Assembly: GCA_903901335.1 (NCBI GenBank)
Contig: CAIUQR010000088.1
Coordinates: forward strand, 1 to 64,000
Direction of reading: 5' to 3'
Source: an uncultured delta proteobacterium
GTDB taxonomy: Bacteria > Desulfobacterota > Desulfobulbia > Desulfobulbales > Desulfocapsaceae
Length of the DNA: 64,000 nt
Shown: piece by piece, positions 43,326 through 52,216 of the stretch
How the letters are laid out: each line of letters starts with the position of its first letter
Position numbering within the stretch: the first letter of the stretch is position 1
The notes under the pieces: model-generated
What the model saw: the letters and a program-made list of their open reading frames with translations, nothing else
Told to the model about the DNA's origin: nothing
Databases searched by the model: none
Translations under genes and position numbers: made by a program

Positions 43326-44117
43326 CCTCTCAGGTATTCGCGCCTGGCCGATGATATCCTTCAACGTCACTTCAGGGTGGTGATAACGTTCATACTTCGG
43401 TGTTTTTTTGCCATACTGAATGGCCTCTTTGGGACACCACTGGATGCAGGCCAGGCATTGCTCGCAGTGGTGCAACCATGTCGGCCTTTCAGCTGTCATG
43501 ACAATATTGCCCACCGGGCAGGTTTTTTCACAGATGCCGCAGGCGTTGCATTTTTCATCCACCCAGAAATCTCCGTCCATCTTCGAAATCATCGGAAAGG
43601 TCAGCTTATATAAGGCGGTAAAGACAATCCGTTGCCACAGCGGCCCTTTCTCCATGGGGGCGGTTTGTCTTTGGGCGATTCCGGGAGCTACACGTTTGAT
43701 TTTTTCCCTGGCCGTGAGATACAGCTTGTCCAGTTTTTCGGCAGGCCCCGGACCGCCCCAGGGGATGTAATTGCTCGGCAGCACGATATCGATACCGGTG
43801 GAAAGCTTGAGGCTTAGAGTGGCCATATGGTTATGGAGTTGAATTAAAGTGCGCGATACCTGGCCGGCATTGACTGCAAAGGCGAAGTAGTACCTGTCGG
43901 GATCCTTCTTTATCTTTTTCAAAAAATTCATCACCAGACTGGGCACACCCCACATATGTACCGGAAAAACCAGGCCGACCGCTTCCGCATCGGCCATCGC
44001 ATCCCCGTGCATCAGGAACATGGGACACAGGGTTGCATCGCCGAGCTCTGCTGCGATCAGACGGGCCGTCCATAAGGAGTTGCCGGTGCCGGTGTAATAA
44101 TAGAGTATTGTTTTCAT
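43305..44117 (-). CDS. EFR1-type flavodoxin-ferredoxin
   Basis: A 270-residue protein. Residues 1-160 are a flavodoxin-like fold with the FMN phosphate loop YYTGTGNS. The C-terminal part has two [4Fe-4S] ferredoxin motifs, CNACGICEKTCP and CEQCLACIQWCP. It should shuttle electrons between FMN and ferredoxin-type clusters in the cytoplasm. The Met at 44117 starts the family sequence MKTILYYY; an earlier Met adds five residues. Convergent overlap with the DUF3786 gene. Confidence 0.88.
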   Translation of the reverse strand: MKTILYYYTGTGNSLWTARLIAAELGDATLCPMFLMHGDAMADAEAVGLVFPVHMWGVPSLVMNFLKKIKKDPDRYYFAFAVNAGQVSRTLIQLHNHMATLSLKLSTGIDIVLPSNYIPWGGPGPAEKLDKLYLTAREKIKRVAPGIAQRQTAPMEKGPLWQRIVFTALYKLTFPMISKMDGDFWVDEKCNACGICEKTCPVGNIVMTAERPTWLHHCEQCLACIQWCPKEAIQYGKKTPKYERYHHPEVTLKDIIGQARIPERSSVRQP

Positions 44118-44175
44118 GACAGTTCTAATCAATTGTACCTGTAAATCTGGTTAAACTGTGTGGTTACGTGTTGCT

Positions 44176-44898
44176 TCATCCTACCAATTGGTCCTTGCCT
44201 TTGCCCAAATTGCAATCTCTGCAAAGTGTTTGTAAGTTCTCAAGTGTTGTCCTTCCATTTTTTGAAAAGGCTTGTATGTGATCAACATGGAGTGTGACAT
44301 CGCGATCTGTGGCCGGACTGCGACCACAAATGGTGCACTGAAAACTGTCTCTCTGAAAAACCTTGAGTCGGAGTTTTAACGGGATATTTCGGTTTTTTTC
44401 TTTAGGAATGGCCTTGGCGTAGCCCGATTCATTAGATCGTTCTTCTATATTGCCACCATCCTGCAAAGTATTGCTTGATGAGCGATCTATATATTCTCTG
44501 CACGCGTTCAGCCACCCACCGAAGCGTGACTTATAGGTCGTATATGAAAAGCTGGCGTTAGAAAACTCCCATTCGGTTTTAGACGGCCTGTGTCCAAGCT
44601 GTCCCCAGATGCGACCGAGTTCACTCAAAAGAGTTTCGCTAGGAACTTGATCGCGCCGTGGGTTACGATGAGGTCTCAATGACAAACCCGTAGCGGAAAG
44701 AGCAGCATCCCAACTACCGAACCTTTTTAGAACGACCGTTCCCTTGCATTTTTCTGAGACAACGTCAAATTCATGGCGAGTGAACTTTCGGAGTCCGTAA
44801 TGCTCAGCCACTCGTTTTAGCTCCACCAAAATTACATCTCTCGATATCTGGTCAATCCTTTGTCGGTCAATATTTAATAAATATTGTTTCATTCTCAT
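44176..44898 (-). CDS. HNH endonuclease with HNH-associated repeats
   Basis: A 240-residue nuclease. The N-terminal two-thirds holds two or three copies of a homing-endonuclease-associated repeat (KRFGSWDAALSATGL, SRFGGWLNACREYI). The C-terminal HNH domain has CTICG, VDHIQAFSKNG and CRDCNLGKG, with zinc-binding cysteines and the catalytic His. It would cut DNA, perhaps as a mobile-element nuclease or a phage-defence component. The gene is AT-rich against its GC-rich neighbours, a sign of transfer. Confidence 0.82.
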   Translation of the reverse strand: MRMKQYLLNIDRQRIDQISRDVILVELKRVAEHYGLRKFTRHEFDVVSEKCKGTVVLKRFGSWDAALSATGLSLRPHRNPRRDQVPSETLLSELGRIWGQLGHRPSKTEWEFSNASFSYTTYKSRFGGWLNACREYIDRSSSNTLQDGGNIEERSNESGYAKAIPKEKNRNIPLKLRLKVFQRDSFQCTICGRSPATDRDVTLHVDHIQAFSKNGRTTLENLQTLCRDCNLGKGKDQLVG

Positions 44899-45290
44899 AA
44901 CCTAAAGAGTAATTCTTGGTTCCTGCTATCTTGCTTTTTTAGATGATATCCGGGTATTCAATCGGTCTTTATATCTTCAGAATACGGTAAAATCCTTTTG
45001 GGGTAAGGACGGAGTATATCCTTGATATCAACAGGGCCTTTCCCAATTCTCCTTCTCGATTTATAAAGCAAGAACACTTGCCTGACAACAACTTTCAGAA
45101 ATATGCTCAATCTTTTATGCCTATCGTAAATTATGGAAGGATATGATTGTTATCTGGAGTCTAGCCGCTGTCGATCATTCCATCTTGCATTTCCCTGAAG
45201 TTCCCTTTAATGTGCGGCTAAGAAACAAGGAACCCATCGTGTCCATGCAGGCACGATTCACCCATCCTGAATAACCACGAAGGAGGCATC
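44899..45290. other. AT-rich gap beside the HNH gene
   Basis: About 390 bases without a supported gene. A frame of 44 residues just before the thioesterase gene lacks a proper ribosome site and I do not call it. The composition matches the HNH gene, so the transferred segment may extend to about 45,200. Confidence 0.5.
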
Positions 45291-45719
45291 ATGAAGGAGA
45301 CGCTGCAACCCGGCATCGAGCATGAATTCAAATATAAAGTCCCCGCGTCAAAGACCGTTCCTGCCTTGTATCCGGAGGCGGAAGAGTTTCGGGTGATGCC
45401 GAATGTCTTTGCCACCGGCTTTCTGGTCGGCTTCATTGAATGGGTCTGCATTCAGGCCCTGAAACCGCATCTTGACTGGCCTGCCGAGCAGACCGTCGGG
45501 ACCCAGGTCACTATCAGCCATATGGCCGCGACCCCTCCCGGCATGGAGGTATCCGCCAAGGTGAAATTAGTCGAGGTAAAAGGCAAACAGCTGTTTTTCG
45601 AGGTTGAGGCCCATGACCAGGCGGGGATCATCTGCAAGGGGACCCATGAGCGTTTTGTGATCAACGCCGAAAAATTCAACCAGAAGCTGCAACAGAAGGT
45701 GCAATCGATGGCATCATAA
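45291..45719 (+). CDS. FlK-like acyl-CoA thioesterase
   Basis: A 142-residue hot-dog-fold thioesterase of the fluoroacetyl-CoA thioesterase-like group. Family marks are VPALYPEAEEF, MEW-like FIEWVCIQAL, VGTQVTISHMAATPPG and GTHERFVI. It hydrolyses an acyl-CoA; the substrate is unknown and need not be fluorinated. GAAGGAGGC lies seven bases before the ATG. Followed 58 bases later by a MmcQ/YjbR gene. Confidence 0.85.
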   Translation: MKETLQPGIEHEFKYKVPASKTVPALYPEAEEFRVMPNVFATGFLVGFIEWVCIQALKPHLDWPAEQTVGTQVTISHMAATPPGMEVSAKVKLVEVKGKQLFFEVEAHDQAGIICKGTHERFVINAEKFNQKLQQKVQSMAS

Positions 45720-45777
45720 ATCGTGCCGGTTGGAGGCCCCTGCTCGATCTGCCCGGCGGAAAATGAAGGGGAGAGTT

Positions 45778-46134
45778 ATGGAATACGAACAGTTGGAAAA
45801 GCTGCTGCTGGCCAAAAAAGAGGCAGTGAAAGAGTTCCCGTTCGGCGAGGATGCCGCCGTCTTCAAGGTTATGGGCAAGATGTTCGCGCTGGTGGCCTGG
45901 GCCGACGAGCCGATTCGGATCACGCTGAAATGCGATCAGGAGGAGGTCGATTATTTCCGTTCGACCTATGCCGCCATCCAGCCCGGCTATTATATGAACA
46001 AAAGACATTGGAATACAATATCCCTGGATGAAACAATCCCGGAGGACCTGCTGCAGGAGATGCTCGATTCTTCCTATGAACTTGTCGTCAAGGGGCTTTC
46101 CAAGGCCGACCGGCAACGGCTGCTGGCCGACTGA
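45778..46134 (+). CDS. MmcQ/YjbR-family protein
   Basis: A 118-residue protein of the MmcQ/YjbR (CyaY-like DNA-binding) family: EEFPFGEDAAVFKVMGKMFAL-like start, ITLKCDQEEV, GYYMNKRHWNTI and LSKADRQRL near the end. Function unsettled, DNA binding proposed for the fold. The Met at 45778 follows GGGGAGAG. Ends before a convergent hairpin. Confidence 0.88.
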   Translation: MEYEQLEKLLLAKKEAVKEFPFGEDAAVFKVMGKMFALVAWADEPIRITLKCDQEEVDYFRSTYAAIQPGYYMNKRHWNTISLDETIPEDLLQEMLDSSYELVVKGLSKADRQRLLAD

Positions 46135-46167
46135 GCGGATATCCTCTGACCCCGATAAACGGGATAA

Positions 46168-46219
46168 GTACCTTCACGAAATTCTCTCTTAAAAAACAAG
46201 AAGAGAATGTCTAAGGTAC
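46168..46219. terminator. convergent hairpin
   Basis: GTACCTT and AAGGTAC enclose an inner stem ATTCTCT/AGAGAAT around an A-rich loop. It lies between the stops of the converging MmcQ/YjbR and radical SAM genes and could serve both. Confidence 0.45.
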
Positions 46220-47985
46220 TAAAACCGTGGACAGACCAGGCAATCCTCAGGAGGGTTCTCGCCCAGCATCTGCTGCCGTTGCCGAACCATCGCTTCCCCG
46301 TTCCAGATCTCATAGAGCGGTTGCCTGAACAGGTTTCCCGCCTGCGCTTCCGGCTGACAGTCACAGAGGGTGACATTGCCTTCCACATCGACGGGCAGTG
46401 TCTGCCAGGGAGACAGGCACCAGCGGTGCCGGGTTGAGCGCTGAAACAGCTGCTCCGGCGGCAAGAGCAGATAGTCGCCGTACCGTTCAGCCAGGCCGAA
46501 TTCCTCAAGCCCCCGTACCGACAGTACCGGCAGTCCGGCGGTGAACGCCTGGGTGACGGCCCGGCGTAAGAGCCCGCTCCTGTTTTCATCCCGGTGCTGC
46601 CAGAGGGTAAGCGCACCATTGCGGCGAAAATTCAGATCGCTGGCCATCAGGACGTGGACCCCCAGGTGTTTTACTGCCTTGACCAGGTGCTCCAGATGGC
46701 CTACGGTAGCGGTCGATACCGCGGTGAAAACAGCCATTGAAACCGGCCGTGACTGGGCTCGTGCCTGTGCCGTAAATGCACCAATATGCTGAAGAATCAG
46801 CGGGATGTTACTGCCCGGCCGGATTGTTGCCGCCAGGTCCGGTTCGACGGCATCGAGGCTGAAGGCGATGGAGTCGAGTCCTGCTTCAAGCAGTTGGGCA
46901 GAGAGCTCTGCAGTCAGCGCCATGGCGTTGGTGGCGAGGGCCACCCGCCGCCCTTTAGCCTTGGCCAGGGTCACCAACCGGATGAGATGCGGATGTAAGA
47001 GCGGCTCGCCCAGTCCGACCAGTGTGATCCGATAGGCGTGGGGAAGGAGATCGAGGAGCCGCTCGAACAGCTGCGGCGGCATATCTTTTGCCTGCCGTGG
47101 ATATGAGCGTCTGGCGCAGTGCGGGCAGGCAAGGTTGCAACGCGTGGTGATCTCAATATTGACAAACACCGGTTCATAATCCGGCAGCAAAGGGAATGCC
47201 GGGACCTGTTCGACAAGGCGGCTGCCGCCGGGACATCGGGCCAGATGAGAGCCTGCATTCGGATTCAGGGCGAGAAAGCGGCGGGCCTCCGGCTCTAGCG
47301 TCTGCAAACGGCAGAGGACATCGGATTGTGTCGGAGACGGTCGGGCCAGATCAGACAATGCCCTTTGTATGGCACTGATGCCTACCATTGCCAGCCCTGT
47401 TGTAAAGAGCTGATGTCCGGCCTCCGGTACCAGCACCAGACGGCTGCGGGCCGGGGGGAGGGCCCGTTGCCAGCTTCGGGATTGGTCGGGCAGGACCAGT
47501 GCATCCTTTTCACCATGGACCAGCAGCAAGGTTCCGTCCTCAGTCAGGGGGAGCGCCGGACGACCGGCGGCAATGATGGTCGACACAAGTCCGGCTATGG
47601 CGCTGAGATTCAGTGGTTCCGCCCCTTGCCGGTGGTCTTGCCAACGTTCCTGTGATCCGGCGTCGTAGCCGAAGGGTACCGCTGCCAGGATCAACAGCTC
47701 TACGGCTATCTGCGCCTCTGCCATGGCCAGGAGGGCCAGGCTGCCTCCAGTGGAATGGCCGAGAATTGCCAACCGTTTGCAACGCTTCCTGGCCCGGCGT
47801 ATATCGGCAGCCACCGCCGCCACCAGTTCATTGCGGTCGAAGATCTTCGGGCCGGTGTTATGGCCCGGCAAGGAGCACAGGCTGACGGAATCCGGACCGA
47901 AATGATCGAGCAGGTGCTGCTGTAAGGGATGAAGGTCGGTCGGCCTGCCGCTGAAACCATGGATAAGCAGGATGCCGGTCGTCAT
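46219..47985 (-). CDS. alpha/beta-hydrolase fused to radical SAM-SPASM enzyme
   Basis: A 588-residue two-part enzyme. Residues 1-215 are an alpha/beta-hydrolase with Ser78 in GHSTGG, Asp161 in GEKDAL and His191 in EAGHQ, a full catalytic triad. Residues 270-500 are a radical SAM domain with the CxxxCxxC motif at Cys283, Cys287 and Cys290. Residues 515-588 have further cysteines (523, 541, 543, 582, 585), a SPASM-like auxiliary cluster. Its start overlaps the upstream glycosyltransferase stop by four bases. The fusion and pairing are unusual; the substrate is unknown, and a shared lipid, glycan or peptide target is inference. Confidence 0.85.
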   Translation of the reverse strand: MTTGILLIHGFSGRPTDLHPLQQHLLDHFGPDSVSLCSLPGHNTGPKIFDRNELVAAVAADIRRARKRCKRLAILGHSTGGSLALLAMAEAQIAVELLILAAVPFGYDAGSQERWQDHRQGAEPLNLSAIAGLVSTIIAAGRPALPLTEDGTLLLVHGEKDALVLPDQSRSWQRALPPARSRLVLVPEAGHQLFTTGLAMVGISAIQRALSDLARPSPTQSDVLCRLQTLEPEARRFLALNPNAGSHLARCPGGSRLVEQVPAFPLLPDYEPVFVNIEITTRCNLACPHCARRSYPRQAKDMPPQLFERLLDLLPHAYRITLVGLGEPLLHPHLIRLVTLAKAKGRRVALATNAMALTAELSAQLLEAGLDSIAFSLDAVEPDLAATIRPGSNIPLILQHIGAFTAQARAQSRPVSMAVFTAVSTATVGHLEHLVKAVKHLGVHVLMASDLNFRRNGALTLWQHRDENRSGLLRRAVTQAFTAGLPVLSVRGLEEFGLAERYGDYLLLPPEQLFQRSTRHRWCLSPWQTLPVDVEGNVTLCDCQPEAQAGNLFRQPLYEIWNGEAMVRQRQQMLGENPPEDCLVCPRF

Positions 47986-49205
47986 GCGGCGTCTCCCAGA
48001 AGAAGCGGCAACAGGGTATCGACCCCGGCATAGCAGCTGAGTCTGTCCCGGGCTGCGGATAGGGATATTCCGGTCGTCGGGCAGTCCACCAGGGATTCGA
48101 TCACGCCGGCGATATCGTCATCGCTCTGAGCAGCCAGGGAATCGAGATAGACTTGGGAATTGCCGTGAAAGTGGATCGGCGGCAGCAGGCGGCGACCGCA
48201 GCCGAGACGCTCCATGCAGACACCGTTATGCGCCTGTTCGGGCTGAAAGGGCATGACCACCGTCGGCACCCCATGGATAAGGGCATCGAACAGGGTCATC
48301 TGACCGCCATGACACACCAGGAGCGAGGCTTTCGGCAGCAGGTCGGACATCGGGGCAAAGGCGCAGACCTGCACATGTGGTCCCCAGTCTGCCGTCTGCA
48401 GCAACTCAGGCTGGCCTCCCGCCGCCAGGATCACCTGGAAACCGAGACGTACCAGTATGCAAACAATACGCCTTGCTGCAGGCAGGCTGGAGACACAGGT
48501 GCCGAATGCAACGATAGCCAGGGGGCCGTCCTGACGGAGATATTTTTCAATATCGGCCAGGTGGGACTGATCCGGCCAGTCTTTCCAGCCGAGCGGACCG
48601 ACATGGTAGCGTCCAGGCATCCGGGGGAGCGGCATGAATTCCGGAAAATCCCAGAGAAAGGTCCGTTCGCCGCAGAGCATCTCTCTCGCGTCTTCGACTG
48701 CCTGCAGACCGTAAGTCTGTAGGACCTGGCTGATCCGGGCACCTGCATAACGGAAGAAGAGGGTCATATAGTCATGTTCCCGCTTGGCACCTGCTTCACC
48801 GGAAAAAAAGCCCATTCCCTCCTCCATTTCCGGCAGCATGCAGCCACAGATCAGAGAATCATACGGGATTCCTGATAGCTCTGCGGCCGCCTTCAAGGTA
48901 AAACGAAAAACCCCCAGGATCCGTTGCGGTCGGACCTGCCGCAGGAGTTCAAGTTCTGTGGCAAGCACCTTCCGGATCTCGGGCGGTCGCATAAACCAGT
49001 CGATGGACGGAAAACCATCTCCACCCCCATCCTGCAGGCTGGGGAGATAGGTAAACGTAATACCCTGTTGCTGCAGAAACTGACAGTGCCTTTGGCCCGC
49101 GGCCAGGACCACCTCGTGGCCCAGTGCCAGCAGACCCTTACGGATTGCCAGGCATTTTGCCAGGTGAGACAGAGAATTGGTTTGTGCCACCAGCAGCAGT
49201 TTCAT
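47982..49205 (-). CDS. MGT-type (GT1) glycosyltransferase
   Basis: A 407-residue UDP-sugar glycosyltransferase of the GT-B, UGT/MGT type that usually acts on lipids or natural products. The start at 49205 follows CAGGAAC and gives the family opening MKLLLVAQTNSLSH. The donor-binding region is VCHGGQMTLFDALIHGVPTVV then PFQPEQAHNG. The chain is followed by the hydrolase-radical SAM gene with an ATGA overlap, so the two are made together. The acceptor is unknown. Confidence 0.85.
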   Translation of the reverse strand: MKLLLVAQTNSLSHLAKCLAIRKGLLALGHEVVLAAGQRHCQFLQQQGITFTYLPSLQDGGGDGFPSIDWFMRPPEIRKVLATELELLRQVRPQRILGVFRFTLKAAAELSGIPYDSLICGCMLPEMEEGMGFFSGEAGAKREHDYMTLFFRYAGARISQVLQTYGLQAVEDAREMLCGERTFLWDFPEFMPLPRMPGRYHVGPLGWKDWPDQSHLADIEKYLRQDGPLAIVAFGTCVSSLPAARRIVCILVRLGFQVILAAGGQPELLQTADWGPHVQVCAFAPMSDLLPKASLLVCHGGQMTLFDALIHGVPTVVMPFQPEQAHNGVCMERLGCGRRLLPPIHFHGNSQVYLDSLAAQSDDDIAGVIESLVDCPTTGISLSAARDRLSCYAGVDTLLPLLLGDAA

Positions 49206-49616
49206 AGACGTTCCTGACTGAAAGAAATCCGGCCATTTTTTATCTCGGTCGATACGTTGGCTTGCTTTGGTGAGATAAATAAGCAGAGGTTGCCCCTTCG
49301 GAACATACTCCTCGACATGCAAAGGCCTCAGCATGATAGATGTTTTCTCCCGATTCGTCAATTGCTTCGGCAAGGATTCCGGAGAAAAGCCAGGCCTCCA
49401 ACATCCTGCATTCAGGCCGGCCTTGGAAAGTCCAGGTGGTCGAGTGATGAAACAATTGGGATAAATTACGAAAAATTCCATCGTACCCTTTTTTTCCCCA
49501 TCAAACGATGCTATGACTAGAGAAGAGAGCTGGGATGGCTGGTCGCAACGGGAGTGAGATTGTTTGAAATCGATGAGAAATTGTCTGCGGGAAAGATTTT
49601 AACCAGGAGGTGGAGG
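49206..49616. other. divergent intergenic region
   Basis: About 410 bases between the minus-strand glycosyltransferase and the plus-strand chemotaxis receptor. An in-frame extension of the glycosyltransferase reaches 49481 but has no family match and no ribosome site. No RNA, operator or small gene is recognised; two promoters must lie here. Confidence 0.5.
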
Positions 49617-50930
49617 ATGAAGATGACGATTGGTAAAAAGCTCGGGGCAATTCTTGTAATTGTTGCTGTATTGCTGCCGATTTCTATTATAATTAACTGG
49701 TATTATGGGAATAATGCGATACAGTTTTCGGAGCAGGTTACCAAGGAGGTGCAGGTACTTCCTGAGTCTCAGGCCAAAGATATTGCTGCCAAGATGGTGG
49801 AAATCTCTTCAGTCATTCAGCAGGGGAGGACCATAAACCTCCTTTTAGGCGGTGTAATCTTGATTGTTATGATCGCCTTGACCACTCTTATTACCAGTGG
49901 AATCAAGAAAAACGTAGCCAGGATATCCGGATTTGTCGATGCAATGGCCAAAGGAGATTTTGTGTCCACCCTGACCATTGAAAGTGGGGATGAACTCGGA
50001 CAGATCGCCCAGCAGCTTACTGCTATGAAGAATCAGGTGCGGGATATGCTGAAGGATATCCTCAGCAGCAATGAAATGCTCACCGCCTCATCAAGTGAAC
50101 TCACAGCCATATCGAAGCAGGTGTCGGCAGGGGCGGAGGAGACGTTGAACCGGTCGAACACAGTAGCCACCGCGGCGCAGCAGATGAGCGCCAATATGTC
50201 CTCGGTGGCTGCGGCTACCGAGCAGGCCTCGACCAATGTCAGTATGGTCGCATCGGCAACTGAAGAGATGACCGCCACCATCAACGAGATCTCGCAGAAT
50301 ACGGAGAAGACCCGGTCCATCAGTGAGCAGGCGGTGGTCAAGTCAAAAACCGCTTCGCAAAAGATCGATGATCTCGGCCGGGCGGCCCAGGAGGTCGGCA
50401 AGGTGACGGAAACCATCACCGAGATTTCCGAGCAGACCAATCTGCTCGCCCTGAATGCGACCATCGAGGCAGCGCGGGCCGGAGAGGCAGGAAAGGGGTT
50501 TGCCGTTGTTGCCAATGAAATCAAAGAACTGGCCAAACAGACGGCGAGTGCCACCCTGGAGATAAAAAAGAAGATCGAAAGCATCCAGGGGTCTACCGCC
50601 GGAACAGTGCAGGAGATAGAGGGAATCTCGAAGATCATTATCGAGGTCAATGATATGGTGGCGATAATCGCGACCGCAGTTGAAGAGCAGTCGGCAACTA
50701 CCAGGGAAATTTCCGAGAATGTCACCCAGGCGTCCCAAGGGATTCAGGAGGTTACCGAAAATGTGGCCCAGAGCTCGACGGTGGCCGATCAGATTGCCCG
50801 TGATATCGCCGATGTCAATCAATCAGCGGGGGCAATGTCAGCCAGCAGTTCGAGTGTCGATGCCAGTGTGGTGAAACTGACCGATCTGGCGGCAAGGTTG
50901 AAGAGTATCGTCGCCAAGTTCAAGATTTGA
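49617..50930 (+). CDS. methyl-accepting chemotaxis protein with short periplasmic loop
   Basis: A 437-residue receptor. Two membrane helices (about 9-25 and 80-100) enclose a loop of about 53 residues, too short for a known ligand domain. A HAMP domain (about 101-155) and the MCP signalling coil follow, with the tip EQTNLLALNATIEAARAGEAG. It controls CheA. With so small a loop it may sense through a partner or the membrane. AGGAGGTGG lies before the Met at 49617; a longer frame upstream is rejected. Nramp follows 28 bases later. Confidence 0.92.
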   Translation: MKMTIGKKLGAILVIVAVLLPISIIINWYYGNNAIQFSEQVTKEVQVLPESQAKDIAAKMVEISSVIQQGRTINLLLGGVILIVMIALTTLITSGIKKNVARISGFVDAMAKGDFVSTLTIESGDELGQIAQQLTAMKNQVRDMLKDILSSNEMLTASSSELTAISKQVSAGAEETLNRSNTVATAAQQMSANMSSVAAATEQASTNVSMVASATEEMTATINEISQNTEKTRSISEQAVVKSKTASQKIDDLGRAAQEVGKVTETITEISEQTNLLALNATIEAARAGEAGKGFAVVANEIKELAKQTASATLEIKKKIESIQGSTAGTVQEIEGISKIIIEVNDMVAIIATAVEEQSATTREISENVTQASQGIQEVTENVAQSSTVADQIARDIADVNQSAGAMSASSSSVDASVVKLTDLAARLKSIVAKFKI

Positions 50931-50958
50931 TGAATGGATTCAGGATCCTCTGCAAGAG

Positions 50959-52215
50959 ATGGAGACGGGAACGCATATATCTGGTCGGCAGGGATATCCC
51001 CTCAAGACGATCCTCCGCTTTTTAGGGCCCGGCTTTCTGGTCACCGTCGGGTTCATCGATCCCGGCAACTGGGCCACCAACATAGCCGGCGGATCGAAAT
51101 ACGGCTACGACCTCCTGTGGGTGATCACCCTGAGCACGGTCATGCTCATCCTGATCCAGCATATGGCGGCCAAGCTGGGGATCGCTACGGGAAAATCGCT
51201 GGCGGTCAATATGCGGGAGTATTTTCCCCGGCCGGTGGCGATCCTTCTCGGTATAACCATCGTCCTTGCCTGTGTGGCCACCGATGTAGCCGAGGTGCTG
51301 GGCGGCGCGATCGGCTTCAACCTGCTCCTCGGAATCCCGTTGTGGCTGGGTGCTTTAATTACGGTTTTGGGTGCGATTTTCCTGATCATCAGCCAGAGAT
51401 ACCATCGGCTGGAGGCGATCATCATCGGTTTCCTCGGGATCATCGGTATATGTTATGTCATCGAGATCATAATCGTCAAACCCGACTGGGCGGTGCTGGC
51501 CCCATCCCTGATCATCCCGAAGGTGGACGGCAGCAGCATCTATGTGGCGATGGGCATCCTCGGGGCGGTGGTTATGCCCCATAATATCTTTCTGCATTCC
51601 AATGTGATCCACAGCAGGAAATGGGGGATCTCCGAGGCCGAAAAGAAAAGCCTGATCAATTATGAGAAGATCGATACGACGATCGCGATGCTGATGGGCT
51701 GGGTGGTAAATTCGGCGATGATCATCGTCGCGGCCGCTGTCTTTGCCCGCCATGGTCTGGCGGTGGAAAGCATCGAGCAGGCCTCGGAGACCCTGAAGCC
51801 TCTTGCCGGACCCTTAGCCGGCCTGCTCTTCTCCGTGGCGTTGGTCTTTGCGGGCGTCGGTTCATCGGTCACTTCCTCCATGGCCGAGGTCAATGTGATA
51901 ACCGGTTTCCTCGGCAGGCCGGAAGATCCGCGGACCCTGCTCTACAGAATCGCCGCCTTTATTACCGCAATTCCGACATTCATGGTGATTCTTTCCGGGC
52001 TGGACACCTTTAAGATACTGATCTTCAGTCAGGTTGTCCTCAGTATCCAGCTTCCCTTTACCCTGGTGCCGCTGTTGATCCTCTGCCGAGACCGCGGGAT
52101 AATGGCAGGTTTTCGCAGTAAGACCATGGAGTTCACGGCTGCGCTGGTGGTCTCGGCAATCGTGATCGCCTTGAATATCTACCTGCTCTATTCGACCATC
52201 ACCGGAGGAGCGTAG
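50959..52215 (+). CDS. Nramp-family divalent metal transporter
   Basis: A 418-residue transporter with about eleven membrane helices. The metal-binding motifs are DPGN (34-37, helix 1) and MPHN (206-209, helix 6) with the following HSNVIHSR. The MPH motif Met favours transition metals such as Mn or Fe over calcium and magnesium. Moves metal into the cytoplasm with protons. One base separates it from the UspA gene. Confidence 0.92.
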   Translation: METGTHISGRQGYPLKTILRFLGPGFLVTVGFIDPGNWATNIAGGSKYGYDLLWVITLSTVMLILIQHMAAKLGIATGKSLAVNMREYFPRPVAILLGITIVLACVATDVAEVLGGAIGFNLLLGIPLWLGALITVLGAIFLIISQRYHRLEAIIIGFLGIIGICYVIEIIIVKPDWAVLAPSLIIPKVDGSSIYVAMGILGAVVMPHNIFLHSNVIHSRKWGISEAEKKSLINYEKIDTTIAMLMGWVVNSAMIIVAAAVFARHGLAVESIEQASETLKPLAGPLAGLLFSVALVFAGVGSSVTSSMAEVNVITGFLGRPEDPRTLLYRIAAFITAIPTFMVILSGLDTFKILIFSQVVLSIQLPFTLVPLLILCRDRGIMAGFRSKTMEFTAALVVSAIVIALNIYLLYSTITGGA

Positions 52216-52216
52216 C

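Noticed and set aside
45140-45272. A 44-codon frame before the thioesterase gene
   Set aside because: The GGAAGGA sequence lies too close to the ATG and no signal peptide, helix or family pattern is present.
49206-49481. N-terminal extension of the glycosyltransferase
   Set aside because: The family sequence begins at 49205 with a ribosome site; the upstream residues have no match to the fold.
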